This document shows, one piece after another, positions 8,577 through 18,194 of a stretch of DNA of 64,000 nt. The translations under genes were made by a program, and so were the position numbers. This DNA is from UBA5078 sp964538025 (GTDB lineage Bacteria; Pseudomonadota; Gammaproteobacteria; Pseudomonadales; Pseudohongiellaceae). Every line of letters begins with the position of its first letter. The stretch's first letter is position 1. The stretch lies in contig CAZICZ010000003.1 of assembly GCA_964538025.1 (NCBI GenBank), positions 248,001 to 312,000 of the forward strand, in the 5' to 3' direction. The notes beneath the pieces were generated by a model. The model did not search any database, was not told the origin of the DNA, and saw only the letters and a program-made list of their open reading frames with translations.

Positions 8577-9308
8577 TTAAGTCTTTGCGAGAATGATGTC
8601 CATGTTCTCGCCTACCCACTCCGCGTAGCGATTGGCGATATCGTTTGCCGACTGGCCCTCAACTGAGATTGGTTCGCCAATCCGGACGCGAATGAGCCCC
8701 GGGAACTTCATCAAGCGATGTGCCGGCCAACATTCTCCTGCGTTGTGAATGACCGGCAATGCTGGGGTATTTGCGGTGACGGCGAGCTTGGCACCGCCTC
8801 GTGACATCGCGCCTACCTGCCCTGCTGGACTTCTGGAGCCTTCGGGAAATATCACGACAGAAAGCCCTTCCTCCAACCGTTGCTTGCCCTGAGTAAGCAG
8901 CGACCTCCCAGCTTCTCTCGGTTTACTCCGGTCAATCGCGATAGGTTTCTGTAATCGCATGGCCCACCCCCAGAAGGGGATCTTCAAAAGCTCTTTCTTC
9001 AAGATTGGGCAGACAGGTGAGATCGCATCGTAGAGAAAAATGGTTTCCCACGAGCTTTGGTGCGTGCTCAATACCACGACGGGGTGTGACGGGATGTGCT
9101 CTGACCCTTCAACCTCGTAACGAATGCCACAGGTGAGCCGCAACCAAAGAAGGACAAATCTGCACCACAGGGCATAAATGAAAAACCGTCGCTTTAAGGG
9201 GATGAACCAGAAAACAAGAATACAGATAAGGGAAATGACGACGGTGGCAACAAAATAGCCAGCGTAGAATAACAGTGAGCGAAGGAATGTAAGGGTTTGT
9301 TTAGCCAT
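8577..9308 (-). CDS. PlsC-type 1-acyl-glycerol-3-phosphate acyltransferase
   Basis: A membrane acyltransferase of the PlsC family (243 residues) predicted to acylate lysophosphatidic acid to phosphatidic acid. It has a hydrophobic N-terminus (residues 8-36), catalytic motif I HQSSWE at 83-88 and motif III FPEGSR at 154-159. Motif I ends in Glu rather than the classical Asp (HX4E for HX4D), a variant I recall in the homologues next to gmhB in other proteobacteria. Its position at the end of glyQ-glyS-gmhB is conserved near the origin in Pseudomonas. This genome may also hold a separate main plsC, so the substrate is inferred. Confidence 0.85.
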   Translation of the reverse strand: MAKQTLTFLRSLLFYAGYFVATVVISLICILVFWFIPLKRRFFIYALWCRFVLLWLRLTCGIRYEVEGSEHIPSHPVVVLSTHQSSWETIFLYDAISPVCPILKKELLKIPFWGWAMRLQKPIAIDRSKPREAGRSLLTQGKQRLEEGLSVVIFPEGSRSPAGQVGAMSRGGAKLAVTANTPALPVIHNAGECWPAHRLMKFPGLIRVRIGEPISVEGQSANDIANRYAEWVGENMDIILAKT

Positions 9309-9317
9309 CGTGGGAGG

Positions 9318-9872
9318 TCACTGTGGAGAGTCTGAGCCGAGAATAGTGTCTACATAAGCGGCAAGATCTTCGACGACTCGCACACCATCAAGCTCGTTAG
9401 CGGAAGACTCCGCTATGGTAGAGATGCCTTTCCCGGTTCTAACTAAAACAGGGAGACATCCTGCCAGCTTGGCACACAGGAGATCCTTTGCGCTGTCTCC
9501 AACGAAAGGACATCCCTCAACGCTGATGCCAAATTCGCAGGCGATCTGCTCAAGCAATCCCGTTTTGGGTTTTCGGCAATGACACCCCTCCTCTGGGCCG
9601 TGCGGACAATAAAAAACCCCGTCAATATGCCCCCCCGATTCTTCCACCAGATCGCACATCTTCTGGTGCATTCGAGCCAATTCGACTTCATCAAAATAGC
9701 CGCGAGAGATACCGGACTGATTTGTCGCAACCGCCACGGTGTACCCGGCTTTGCTCAATCGGGCAATTGCTTCAATGCTACCGGGGAGAGGACGCCATTC
9801 GTCAACGGATTTGATGTAATCATCGGAGTCCTCGTTGATGACACCATCCCGGTCCAAAATAATCAGTGTCAC
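9318..9872 (-). CDS. gmhB: D-glycero-beta-D-manno-heptose-1,7-bisphosphate 7-phosphatase
   Basis: A HAD-superfamily phosphatase (184 residues) that removes the C7 phosphate in the ADP-heptose pathway for LPS inner core. HAD motif I is LDRDGVIN with nucleophile D7 and acid D9. TNQSGISRGYF is motif II, and VGDSAKDL near residue 115 is the metal-binding motif. The structural zinc loop typical of GmhB is present (C89, H91, C97, C99 in CPHGPEEGCHC). It sits 9 bases upstream of the plsC-like gene and 17 bases after glyS in one operon. Confidence 0.93.
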   Translation of the reverse strand: MTLIILDRDGVINEDSDDYIKSVDEWRPLPGSIEAIARLSKAGYTVAVATNQSGISRGYFDEVELARMHQKMCDLVEESGGHIDGVFYCPHGPEEGCHCRKPKTGLLEQIACEFGISVEGCPFVGDSAKDLLCAKLAGCLPVLVRTGKGISTIAESSANELDGVRVVEDLAAYVDTILGSDSPQ

Positions 9873-9889
9873 TCGAGGGCTCGCAAGAA

Positions 9890-11965
9890 TTAACTGGTGT
9901 GAAGGTAAGAGATATCAGCAACTTGGAGGAAAAGAGTCCGCAGTTCGTTCAAAAGATTGATGCGGTTATGTCGCAAGGCCACATCTTCATCCATGACGAG
10001 GACGCGATCGAAGAAATCATCGATCGCCTGCTTGGAGCCTGACAACACTTCTAATCCCTGTGCGTACTGACGCTTTTGAAACAGCGGTTCCGCAACACGA
10101 CGACAATCTCGCAAGGTGTCCGACAGTGCCTTTTCGGCGTCCTCTTTCAAGAGCTCCGGATTTGTCGGAGCGGTTTTCTGCTTAGCCAATTCCTTTTGCA
10201 GGATATTTGAGACGCGTTTGTTGGCGGAGGCAAGCGATTGGGCCTCGGGAAGCTTACTGAAGCGATGAACCGCCTGAACGCGCAAATCAAAATCGAGCGG
10301 TTTCGTCGGTTTGAGGAAATAGACGGACTGAAAAACTTCAGCACTAATCCCTTCTGCTTGGTACCAGGCACGGAAACGGTCCAGCAAGAAATCGAAAACC
10401 TGCTGCGCGAGGCCCTCCGGAAGGGCAAGCTCGGGGAATTGATTGCACGCCTGGTGAATCGCGCGCAACAGGTCCAGATCAAGCGATTTCTCGACTATGA
10501 TTCGCAAAATACCAAGTGCGGCACGACGAAGAGCAAAAGGATCTTTAGAGCCTGTCGGCGGTTGCCCAATGGCAAACAAACCCACGATCGTGTCGAGCTT
10601 ATCGGCAAGGGCCAATACACATCCGGTTTTGGTACTTGGCAACTGATCGCCCGAGAAGCGAGGCATATACTGTTCGTTCAATGCGATCGCAACCTCTTCA
10701 GGCTCTTTGTCGTTTCGCGCGTAGTAGTACCCCGCGAGGCCTTGGAGTTCCGCAAACTCTGACACAAGATTTGTCACCAGGTCGCACTTTGACAGTGCCG
10801 CCGCCCTCTCGCACCACGCGACGGATGCCTCGAGCTCTGTTGCAATGAATCTGCTCAATCCGACAACGCGTTCTGATTTTTCGAACACGGTCCCCAATGA
10901 CTGTTGAAAGACAATCGTCTTCAACTGCTCACGGTGTGTAAAGAGTGCTTGTTTGCAATCCGTATCAAAGAAGAATTTGGCATCAGACAAACGGGGGCGA
11001 ATCACACGCTCATTCCCGGCGATGACCTGAGCGGCATCCGTACTGACCAGATTGCTTACAGTTATGAAGTTCGCTAGAAGTTGATCTTTTTGATCAAGAA
11101 GATAAAAACATTTCTGGTGCGCCTTAAGAGACGACACAATGGCCTCTCGAGGGACGGAAAGGAAATGGGCATCGAATCGCCCGGTTAAGGCGACGGGCCA
11201 TTCGACAAGTGCCGTTACCTCCTCCAGCAAATCCTCTTCGATTACTACCTTGGCGTGAAGTTGCGTGGCCTGCTCCTCGACAAGTGCGCGCACCTTTGCT
11301 TTTCGCTTATCGTAATTGACGATAACAAACGCCTGTTCCAATAAAGACTCATATTCTGCCGGGTCTGAAATTGAGAATTCGGCAGCATGCATAAAGCGAT
11401 GGCCTCGAGAAAGTCTTCCAGTGTGAATTCCAAGAATCTGCGCAGGAATAACGTCCTTACCAAAGAGCATGACCACCCAATGCACGGGGCGTACAAACTC
11501 GACACGGGAACTTCCCCACCGCATTTTCTTGGGAATCGGCAAAGAGGCTAAAGCCTTTTCTAGCATATCGGGTAAAAGAGACCGTGTATCACTGCCCTTG
11601 ATGTGGGAACGGTGCATGAGTTTGGTAACACCGTCGCGTTCAACGTGCTCCAGTGCCGAAATATCGACGCCACACGATCGAGCAAATCCTGCAGCCGCAG
11701 GTGTCGGGTTTCCAGTACTGTCAAACGCTGCAGAGACAGCCGGTCCCAATCGCTCGACATGCTTGTCTGCCTGGTGCTCATCAAGTGAGGTAACCCGCAG
11801 TGCCAGGCGTCTGGGCGTTGCAAACGTCGTCATCTCGGAGAATCCTAATCCAGCGGATTCGAGTGCATTTCGAAGATTCGCGCAGAACGCTTCTGACAAT
11901 TGGCGCAGTGCCTTCGGAGGCAGCTCACCCGTTCCAATTTCTACCAAAAAATCGTTAGTTAGCAT
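9890..11965 (-). CDS. glyS: Glycine--tRNA ligase beta subunit
   Basis: The 691-residue beta subunit of the alpha2beta2 glycyl-tRNA synthetase. It handles tRNA recognition, while the alpha subunit forms the adenylate. N-terminal DFLVEIGTGELPPKAL is the family hallmark. Further conserved blocks are RRLALRV, KRMRWG-like (KKMRWGSS), the HHHR-like core FVRPVHWVV, and the ANKRVSNIL anticodon-binding-like region near the C-terminus. The gene begins 6 bases after glyQ, and downstream gmhB and the acyltransferase gene follow on the same strand. Confidence 0.96.
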   Translation of the reverse strand: MLTNDFLVEIGTGELPPKALRQLSEAFCANLRNALESAGLGFSEMTTFATPRRLALRVTSLDEHQADKHVERLGPAVSAAFDSTGNPTPAAAGFARSCGVDISALEHVERDGVTKLMHRSHIKGSDTRSLLPDMLEKALASLPIPKKMRWGSSRVEFVRPVHWVVMLFGKDVIPAQILGIHTGRLSRGHRFMHAAEFSISDPAEYESLLEQAFVIVNYDKRKAKVRALVEEQATQLHAKVVIEEDLLEEVTALVEWPVALTGRFDAHFLSVPREAIVSSLKAHQKCFYLLDQKDQLLANFITVSNLVSTDAAQVIAGNERVIRPRLSDAKFFFDTDCKQALFTHREQLKTIVFQQSLGTVFEKSERVVGLSRFIATELEASVAWCERAAALSKCDLVTNLVSEFAELQGLAGYYYARNDKEPEEVAIALNEQYMPRFSGDQLPSTKTGCVLALADKLDTIVGLFAIGQPPTGSKDPFALRRAALGILRIIVEKSLDLDLLRAIHQACNQFPELALPEGLAQQVFDFLLDRFRAWYQAEGISAEVFQSVYFLKPTKPLDFDLRVQAVHRFSKLPEAQSLASANKRVSNILQKELAKQKTAPTNPELLKEDAEKALSDTLRDCRRVAEPLFQKRQYAQGLEVLSGSKQAIDDFFDRVLVMDEDVALRHNRINLLNELRTLFLQVADISYLHTS

Positions 11966-11971
11966 GATCCA

Positions 11972-12910
11972 TCACTTTTGCAGAGCAAGATCGCGGAGCG
12001 CCGCAGGCGCCAGGGGAAATCCGAGCGCCTTGCGGCTTTCGTAATACGCTTCCGCGACCTGTCGAGAGAGCGTACGTACTCGCAGAATGAAACGTTGACG
12101 CTCTGTTACCGAAATGGCATGTCGCGCATCGAGTAGATTGAAGTAATGCGAAGCTTTGAGAACCTGTTCGTAGGCTGGCAACGCGAGCCCCTTTTCAATG
12201 AGACGGGCACATTGCGTTTCACAATCGTCAAAATAGCGGAAGAGATTCTGAACCTCCGCATGTTCGAAATTGTAGGCAGACATCTCCACCTCATTCTGAT
12301 GGAACACATCTCCGTAGGTCACAATGCCATTGGGGCCTTTCGTCCAGACAACATCGTAAATGCTATCGACGCCCTGCAAATACATCGCGATGCGCTCAAT
12401 ACCGTACGTAATCTCACCGCTTACGGGGAAGCACTCAAGCCCGCCTACTTGCTGAAAATAGGTAAACTGAGTGACCTCCATGCCGTTGAGCCACACTTCC
12501 CAGCCTAGCCCCCATGCGCCCAGTGTGGGAGATTCCCAGTTATCTTCAACGAATCGAATATCATGGATTCGCGAATCAATGCCCAGACTCGCGAGAGATT
12601 CCAGATAGAGCTCCTGAATATCGGGAGGCGAAGGTTTAAGAATGACCTGAAACTGGTAATAGTGCTGAAGACGGTTTGGATTTTCTCCATAACGACCGTC
12701 TGTCGGCCGACGACTTGGCTGAACGTAGGCGGTATTCCAGCTTTCGGGACCAATTGCTTTCAAAAAAGTGGCGGGGTGAAACGTTCCGGCACCCACCTCC
12801 ATATCGAGGGGTTGCATGAGCACACACCCTTTGTTTGCCCAGAATTGCTGGAGTGCCAGAATGAGACCCTGAAAGGTGCCAAGGTCGGGCGCAGGAGATG
12901 AAGCAGACAA
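11972..12910 (-). CDS. glyQ: Glycine--tRNA ligase alpha subunit
   Basis: The 312-residue catalytic alpha subunit of bacterial-type glycyl-tRNA synthetase, which activates glycine with ATP. Landmarks are TFQGLILALQQFW, the PLDMEVGAGTFHPATFL segment, QPSRRPTDGRYG and RLQHYYQFQVI, and GGLECFPVSGEITYG. All are essentially invariant in the family. It is the first gene of the glyQ-glyS-gmhB-plsC unit and is divergent from the acyltransferase at 13163. A hairpin (TCCCCG/CGGGGA, 13004-13024) lies in its upstream region. Confidence 0.97.
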   Translation of the reverse strand: MSASSPAPDLGTFQGLILALQQFWANKGCVLMQPLDMEVGAGTFHPATFLKAIGPESWNTAYVQPSRRPTDGRYGENPNRLQHYYQFQVILKPSPPDIQELYLESLASLGIDSRIHDIRFVEDNWESPTLGAWGLGWEVWLNGMEVTQFTYFQQVGGLECFPVSGEITYGIERIAMYLQGVDSIYDVVWTKGPNGIVTYGDVFHQNEVEMSAYNFEHAEVQNLFRYFDDCETQCARLIEKGLALPAYEQVLKASHYFNLLDARHAISVTERQRFILRVRTLSRQVAEAYYESRKALGFPLAPAALRDLALQK

Positions 12911-13003
12911 GAATTACTCCGAGGATTACTTTAAAGAGTGGGCGATTATCCTTGATTCCAAAGCCAATATCCATACTTCACGCGGGGAGCGAGTTGAGGC
13001 AAG

Positions 13004-13024
13004 TCCCCGTATTTTACTCGGGGA
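13004..13024. repeat. Inverted repeat in the glyQ/acyltransferase divergent spacer
   Basis: TCCCCG and CGGGGA flank a 9-base A/T-rich loop, giving a 6-bp perfect stem. No T-run follows on either strand, so it is not a standard terminator. It lies about 95 bases upstream of glyQ and could be a leader structure or an operator. Its function is unknown. Confidence 0.4.
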
Positions 13025-13162
13025 GATCGCGTACTATAGAATTCCGCCGCACAAGCAATCATGGTGACGCGTCAGGGAAAACGGCGTTCATAAACCGGGG
13101 AAATTGTTATCCAACACTTTAAAGTCTTTTTTATTCAACTGTTCCTCCGGATCAGCAGCTGG

Positions 13163-14002
13163 ATGTCCCTGCCGGTAGCACACGACTTAGGAAACTGGAT
13201 TGGCGCATTCCTCTGGCGGTTTCAAACCGCAGCGTGCCGGATTACGCGTCGCAATGTGGACCTCTGTTTTCCTGACCGCCCGGCGGAGGATCGTACAGCC
13301 CTCGCGCAGCAGAGTGTGGCCGAAACCGTAAAGTCAGCGCTTGAACTTGGAAAGATATGGCTCTCCCCGGTAGACGATGTGCTGCGGATGATCCACGGAG
13401 TTAAAGGAGAAGCACTCCTCGACGCCGCGATTGCTCGCGGCAAAGGTCTCATCGTGCTGGCGCCCCATCTGGGAAACTGGGAAGTCTGTGGTTTGTATCT
13501 CAGACGACGGTTTCCCTGCACCTTTCTCTACAAACCTCCCAAATTAGCGGCCTTTGAAAAGACAATGCTCCAGTATCGCGGACGGATTGGCGCGCAGTTG
13601 GCCCCTACCAGTCCAAAGGGTATCGCGATGTTGTTGAAAGCGCTCGGAAAGGGGGAGGTGGTCGGGATACTGCCGGATCAGGAACCGAGCCTGGAAAGTG
13701 GCGTCTTTGCGCCTTTTTTCGGTGTGAAAGCGCTGACAATGACATTGGTGGGGAAACTGCAAAGGAAAACAGACGCCGCCGTCGTCATGGTTTACGCGCG
13801 TCGGTTAGCGAATGGTGCGGGCTTTGAAATTGTGGTCGAGCCCCCTCAGGACGACATTGCGCACGAAGATCCAGTCATTGCCGCGGCTGCGCTCAATGCG
13901 TCGGTTGAAGCCTGCGTCCATCAGGCGGAACATCAGTATCAATGGGAATACAAGCGTTTCAAGCACCAACCGGACCACAGCAAAAATGCGTTGTACCGTT
14001 AA
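13163..14002 (+). CDS. LpxL/HtrB-family lipid A acyltransferase
   Basis: A member of the lysophospholipid/lauroyl acyltransferase family that adds secondary acyl chains to lipid A at the inner membrane. Residues counted from the ATG at 13163 show catalytic PHLGNWE (H102, E107; HX4E variant), followed by GEVVGILPDQEP, and the C-terminal QYQWEYKRFK typical of the family. The start is doubtful. The same frame is open back to 13094 and encodes a hydrophobic helix (HFKVFFIQLFLRISSW) resembling the normal N-terminus, but there is no ATG, GTG or TTG codon there. ATT 13103 or CTG 13139 are possible rare starts. The gene overlaps trkH by 4 bases at the convergent 3' ends. Confidence 0.87.
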   Translation: MSLPVAHDLGNWIGAFLWRFQTAACRITRRNVDLCFPDRPAEDRTALAQQSVAETVKSALELGKIWLSPVDDVLRMIHGVKGEALLDAAIARGKGLIVLAPHLGNWEVCGLYLRRRFPCTFLYKPPKLAAFEKTMLQYRGRIGAQLAPTSPKGIAMLLKALGKGEVVGILPDQEPSLESGVFAPFFGVKALTMTLVGKLQRKTDAAVVMVYARRLANGAGFEIVVEPPQDDIAHEDPVIAAAALNASVEACVHQAEHQYQWEYKRFKHQPDHSKNALYR

Positions 14003-15450
14003 CGTCGCCAGAACATGGGAAGAAAAAGTACCAGCAAAGTAAATATCTCAAGCCGCCCCAAGAGCATCGCAAAACACAAAATCCATTTGCCCGTATCCGA
14101 AATCCCGCTGTAGTTTTTGGCTACGCCCTCCAAGCCAGGCCCCAGATTGTTAATAGCGGCGCCCACGGCACTGAACGCGGTAACCACATCTTCCCCTGTC
14201 GCCAGCATGGCCAGCAACAAGGCCAGAAACACCATGACGTACATGGCAAAAAATCCCCAGACAGACTCAATCACTTTGTCGGGCACAAGGGTGTTGCCAA
14301 GCTTGACGGGGATGACGGCGTTCGGATGAATCAGTCGCTGCACCTCCCGTAAACCTTGTTTCAGAATGAGCAGAATTCGGATGACTTTCATCCCTCCTCC
14401 CGTGGACCCTGCGCAGGCACCGACGATGGACGCATAGATCAGCATATAAGGGAGCACTGAGGGCCACACGCTAAAGTCATCTGTAGTAAACCCGGTGGTG
14501 GTAGTGATTGAAACGCTCTGAAAGGCACCGTGAACAATGGCATCAAACAGGTCATAAGTATCTGTTGCATACAACACGCTAATGGTGACGAGAGAGAGCA
14601 CTACCAGCATGGCCGTGTAAAACTTCAGCTCCGGGTCGCGCAGATATTGGGAAATACTCTTGGCACGCCATGCGGTGAAGTGAAGCGCAAAATTAATGCC
14701 GGCGAGAAACATGAACAGCGTGGCAATCATGTTGATGAGGGCGCTGTCGAAATAGCCAAGGCTGGCATCGTGGGTAGAAAAGCCACCGATCGCGATTGTT
14801 GTAAAGCTGTGACAAATGGCGTCAAAGAATGACATCCCTGCAGCCCAGAAAAACAAGGTGCAGGCCACGGTGAGCGCCAGATAAATGTACCAGAGTGCTT
14901 TTGCCGTCTCTGCCAGTCGCGGCACCAGGTTGTCGTTCTTCACGGGCCCTGGACTTTCCGCGCGGTACAACTGCATACCCCCGATTCCCAACATTGGAAG
15001 TACCGCAACCGCGAGTGCGACAATTCCCATCCCGCCCAACCATTGGAGCTGCTGTCGATAAAAAAGAATCGACTGTGGAAGCGTATCCAGACCGACAATC
15101 ACGGTTGCGCCTGTTGTGCTTAGTCCCGAAATCGATTCGAAGACTGCGTCAGTAAGCGAGAGAGGGAGATCGAGTGATAAAAAAAACGGCAATGCTCCGA
15201 AGGTGCCGAGCACTGTCCAAAATAAAGTGACGACGAGGAACCCGTCACGTGTGCGTAGTTCTTTCCGTGACCCCAGCGTGAAAAACCAGAGTACAAATCC
15301 GGTTGCAAAAGTAATGAACAAGGAAGTTGCAAACGACGGTATTTCACCATCGCTGTAAATGAGAGAAACCACGATGGAGGGAAGATAGGCGAGGATGCTG
15401 AACAGCATCAACAACAGGCCCAATATTCTACAAACGATAGACAGGTGCAT
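13999..15450 (-). CDS. trkH: Trk potassium uptake transmembrane subunit TrkH
   Basis: The K+-translocating subunit of the Trk system, a 483-residue polytopic membrane protein with four pore-loop repeats. It shows pore-like segments such as GLSTTGATV, TTIAIGGFSTHD and TTTGFTTDDF, and the conserved GACAGSTGGGMKVIR loop and NLGPGL near the C-terminus. I start at the ATG at 15450 (MHLSIVCRIL), which gives the same length as E. coli TrkH and avoids overlap with trkA; a start at 15477 is possible. It lies 7 bases after trkA, so the two subunits are co-expressed. Confidence 0.95.
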   Translation of the reverse strand: MHLSIVCRILGLLLMLFSILAYLPSIVVSLIYSDGEIPSFATSLFITFATGFVLWFFTLGSRKELRTRDGFLVVTLFWTVLGTFGALPFFLSLDLPLSLTDAVFESISGLSTTGATVIVGLDTLPQSILFYRQQLQWLGGMGIVALAVAVLPMLGIGGMQLYRAESPGPVKNDNLVPRLAETAKALWYIYLALTVACTLFFWAAGMSFFDAICHSFTTIAIGGFSTHDASLGYFDSALINMIATLFMFLAGINFALHFTAWRAKSISQYLRDPELKFYTAMLVVLSLVTISVLYATDTYDLFDAIVHGAFQSVSITTTTGFTTDDFSVWPSVLPYMLIYASIVGACAGSTGGGMKVIRILLILKQGLREVQRLIHPNAVIPVKLGNTLVPDKVIESVWGFFAMYVMVFLALLLAMLATGEDVVTAFSAVGAAINNLGPGLEGVAKNYSGISDTGKWILCFAMLLGRLEIFTLLVLFLPMFWRR

Positions 15451-15457
15451 GGCGCTC

Positions 15458-16831
15458 TCAGAAGAAGGTGAGCCCAACCTGGAATAATCGTTCTACTTCC
15501 GGGATGCGCTTCTTGTCGACCAGGAACAGAATGACGTGGTCCCCTGATTGCACCACGATATTGTCGTGAGCAATCAATACCTCTTCATCGCGCACAATTG
15601 CGCCAATCGTCGTGCCTGGGGGTAATTCAATGTCTTCTATCGCTTTGCCAACGACCTTGGAGGAGTGCTTGTCACCATGTGCAATGGCCTCAAGTGCCTC
15701 GGCAGCCCCTCGGCGAAGAGAGTGAACATTGACGATATCACCGCGCCGCACATGTGTTAGCAAACTGCCAATGGTTGCTTGCTGTGGAGAAATGGCGATA
15801 TCGATCTCTCCTCCTTGAACAAGATCCACATATGCGGGGTTGTTGATCAATGTCATCACTTTACGTGCTCCGAGTCGCTTGGCGAGCATGGACGACATGA
15901 TGTTAGCTTCATCGTCGTTGGTTAACGCGAGAAAGACATCGGTGTCTTCAATACTTTCCTCCAGCAACAATTCTTTGTCTGAAGACTGGCCATTCAGGAT
16001 AATCGCCCGGTTCAAGCGCTCGGAAAGATAGGCGCAGCGTTCTGGATTTCGCTCGATGATTTTTGTCTGATACCGGCCCTCAACAGCCTCTGCCAGACGT
16101 GAGCCGATATTTCCCCCACCCGCAATAATGAGGCGTTTGTAGGGCTTGTCTAAACGCCGTAATTCTCCCATGACGGCACGAATATTTTTCTGAGCGGCAA
16201 TGAAAAACACTTCATCATCGGCCTCAATTACTGTTGACCCTTCGGGCATGATGGCCGTGTCGCGGCGGAAAATGGCGGCGACGCGGGTGTCCACGTTGGG
16301 CATATGTTCGCGCAGAAAGCGAATTTCCTGTCCGACGAGTGGTCCGCCGTAATACGCCTTCACGGCCACGAGCTGTGCCTGTCCGTCAGCAAAGTCGAGC
16401 ACCTGAAGCGAGCCAGGCAAATCAATGAGTCGTTCTATGTAGTGTGAAACCAGTTGTTCGGGGCTGATGACGACGTCAGCTGCGATCGCACCGGGTCCGA
16501 ACAGATTCTCTGCGCTCATGTAAGAGGCTGAGCGCAGGCGACAAATTTTCTTGGGAGTCTTAAAGAGGACCTGAGCAATCTGGCAAGCGACAAGATTGAT
16601 TTCGTCGTTTTCAGTGACCGCCAACAGCATGTCGGCATCTTCGGCCCCCGCCATTTTGAGCACATCCGGATAGGAGGGCATCCCGACTGCCGTTCCCACA
16701 TCGATGCGGTCCTTTACCTCTCGCAAAAGATCACTGTCCGGGTCCACAATGGTAATGTCGTTGGCTTCGCTGGCGAGATTCTCTGCCAGAGAAATGGACA
16801 CATGGTTGGCACCGAGAATTATAATTTTCAT
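15458..16831 (-). CDS. trkA: Trk potassium uptake regulatory subunit TrkA
   Basis: Cytoplasmic NAD(H)-binding gating ring of the Trk K+ transporter (457 residues). It has two tandem RCK units, each a Rossmann fold plus a RCK_C domain. The first begins MKIIILGANHVSISLAE and has the acidic strand end ITIVDPD. The second begins LIIAGGGNIGSRLAEAVEG. The length matches E. coli TrkA (458). It is directly upstream of trkH in the def-fmt-rsmB-trkA-trkH unit. Confidence 0.96.
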   Translation of the reverse strand: MKIIILGANHVSISLAENLASEANDITIVDPDSDLLREVKDRIDVGTAVGMPSYPDVLKMAGAEDADMLLAVTENDEINLVACQIAQVLFKTPKKICRLRSASYMSAENLFGPGAIAADVVISPEQLVSHYIERLIDLPGSLQVLDFADGQAQLVAVKAYYGGPLVGQEIRFLREHMPNVDTRVAAIFRRDTAIMPEGSTVIEADDEVFFIAAQKNIRAVMGELRRLDKPYKRLIIAGGGNIGSRLAEAVEGRYQTKIIERNPERCAYLSERLNRAIILNGQSSDKELLLEESIEDTDVFLALTNDDEANIMSSMLAKRLGARKVMTLINNPAYVDLVQGGEIDIAISPQQATIGSLLTHVRRGDIVNVHSLRRGAAEALEAIAHGDKHSSKVVGKAIEDIELPPGTTIGAIVRDEEVLIAHDNIVVQSGDHVILFLVDKKRIPEVERLFQVGLTFF

Positions 16832-16862
16832 CTAGAGCGGTCTCTCCACAGGGGGCTTGTGC

Positions 16863-18194
16863 TCACCAGAGGTGAGGAGCGATGTTCGCAGGGATTTTCC
16901 TGAGTTTCGCAAAATAAAAGCCATCATGTCCTGACTCTTCTGGTAATAACTGACGACCAGCAGCGCATTCTACTCCCCATTGCCCTTCAATTCTCTCCAG
17001 TTTTGCATCCGGAGTACTCTGAACAAACGAGGTAATGCTGCCGACATTCTCAGCAGACAGAACTGAACAAGTTGAATATACCAGTACCCCACCGGGTGAG
17101 AGGCATTGCCAGAGTGCCCGTAAAAGTATCGCCTGCAATGAGAGCAGTGCCGACACTTCTTCCGGTGTCCGAAGGACTTTGATATCCGGATGACGGCGAA
17201 TAATACCCGTCGCCGAACAGGGGGCATCAAGCAGAATTCGATCAAAAGGTTCGCCATCCCACCACGCCTCGATGTCTTGTGCCTCATGACACATCAGTGT
17301 CGCTTGCAACGACAGGCGGGAGAGGTTCTGCTGCACCCGCTCAAGCCGTCGCGGATCATTGTCCAGCGCTTTGAGTTTCAGGGCCCCGGAGACGCTCTCC
17401 AGCAGATGGCATGTCTTTCCGCCAGGCGCTGCGCATGCATCCAGCACATGGAGGCCCGGCGCGATTTCCAATAAGGCGGGGATGAGTTGAGAGGCCTCGT
17501 CCTGCACACTGAAGTGCCCTTGCGCAAACCCGGGGATGGCGTCGACGGGCTGAGCCTTCTCGAGATAAACGCTTGAAGCACAGAGTTGTCCCTCGCACGC
17601 GCCTATACCTGCTTCTGAAAGCGCGGTCAAAAAATGCTGGCGGGAAATTTTCTGAAGATTCACCCGCAACGTCATCGGTGGGCGCTGATTGTTCTGCGCA
17701 AGGATGGCCTGCCACTTGTCTGGCCAGTCGCGCTTGAGCTGTGCGATCAACCAGGCAGGATGGGCGTATCGACCTTGTTCGTCGAGTTGGGCCTGTGCGA
17801 CGAGCGCACGCTGATCCCGAAGAAAACCTCGCAAAATGGCGTTAACAAGCCCTTTTGCCCACTCCTTGCCAAGCGATTTAGTCGCTGCAACAGTCTCATT
17901 GACCACCGCGTAATCGGGCACGCGGAGGTGATGCAGTTGGTATAGCCCGATCAGGAGCAAGCACCGGATATCCGCGTCTTTTGGTTTGAGTGGTTTGCTG
18001 AGAAGTTGGACCAGAATCTGATCCAGAAAGTAATACCAGCGACAGGTACCGAACAAGATCTCCTGAAGCAGGGGAAAGTCGGCATCTCCTTCCGCAGTGT
18101 CCTGACGGGACAACAAGGTGGAAAGAGATCCCTGATGCTGCACCAAACGCGCGAGAATCGTTGCTGCTCTGGCGCGCAGCTTCCCTGGCGTCAT
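16863..18194 (-). CDS. rsmB: 16S rRNA (cytosine-967-C5)-methyltransferase RsmB
   Basis: SAM-dependent m5C methyltransferase (443 residues) modifying C967 of 16S rRNA. The N-terminal third is a NusB-like RNA-binding domain (RARAATILARLVQHQGSL and the DYAVVNETVAATK segment). The C-terminal two thirds carry SAM motif VLDACAAPGGKT, DAPCSATGIIRRHPDIK and YSTCSVLSAEN, whose two Cys are the release and catalytic residues. The gene overlaps the fmt stop by 4 bases (ATGA), so translation is coupled. Confidence 0.95.
   Translation of the reverse strand: MTPGKLRARAATILARLVQHQGSLSTLLSRQDTAEGDADFPLLQEILFGTCRWYYFLDQILVQLLSKPLKPKDADIRCLLLIGLYQLHHLRVPDYAVVNETVAATKSLGKEWAKGLVNAILRGFLRDQRALVAQAQLDEQGRYAHPAWLIAQLKRDWPDKWQAILAQNNQRPPMTLRVNLQKISRQHFLTALSEAGIGACEGQLCASSVYLEKAQPVDAIPGFAQGHFSVQDEASQLIPALLEIAPGLHVLDACAAPGGKTCHLLESVSGALKLKALDNDPRRLERVQQNLSRLSLQATLMCHEAQDIEAWWDGEPFDRILLDAPCSATGIIRRHPDIKVLRTPEEVSALLSLQAILLRALWQCLSPGGVLVYSTCSVLSAENVGSITSFVQSTPDAKLERIEGQWGVECAAGRQLLPEESGHDGFYFAKLRKIPANIAPHLW

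Noticed and set aside
10238..10762. A 174-codon plus-strand frame opposite glyS
   Set aside because: It lies entirely inside glyS and has no recognisable protein features.
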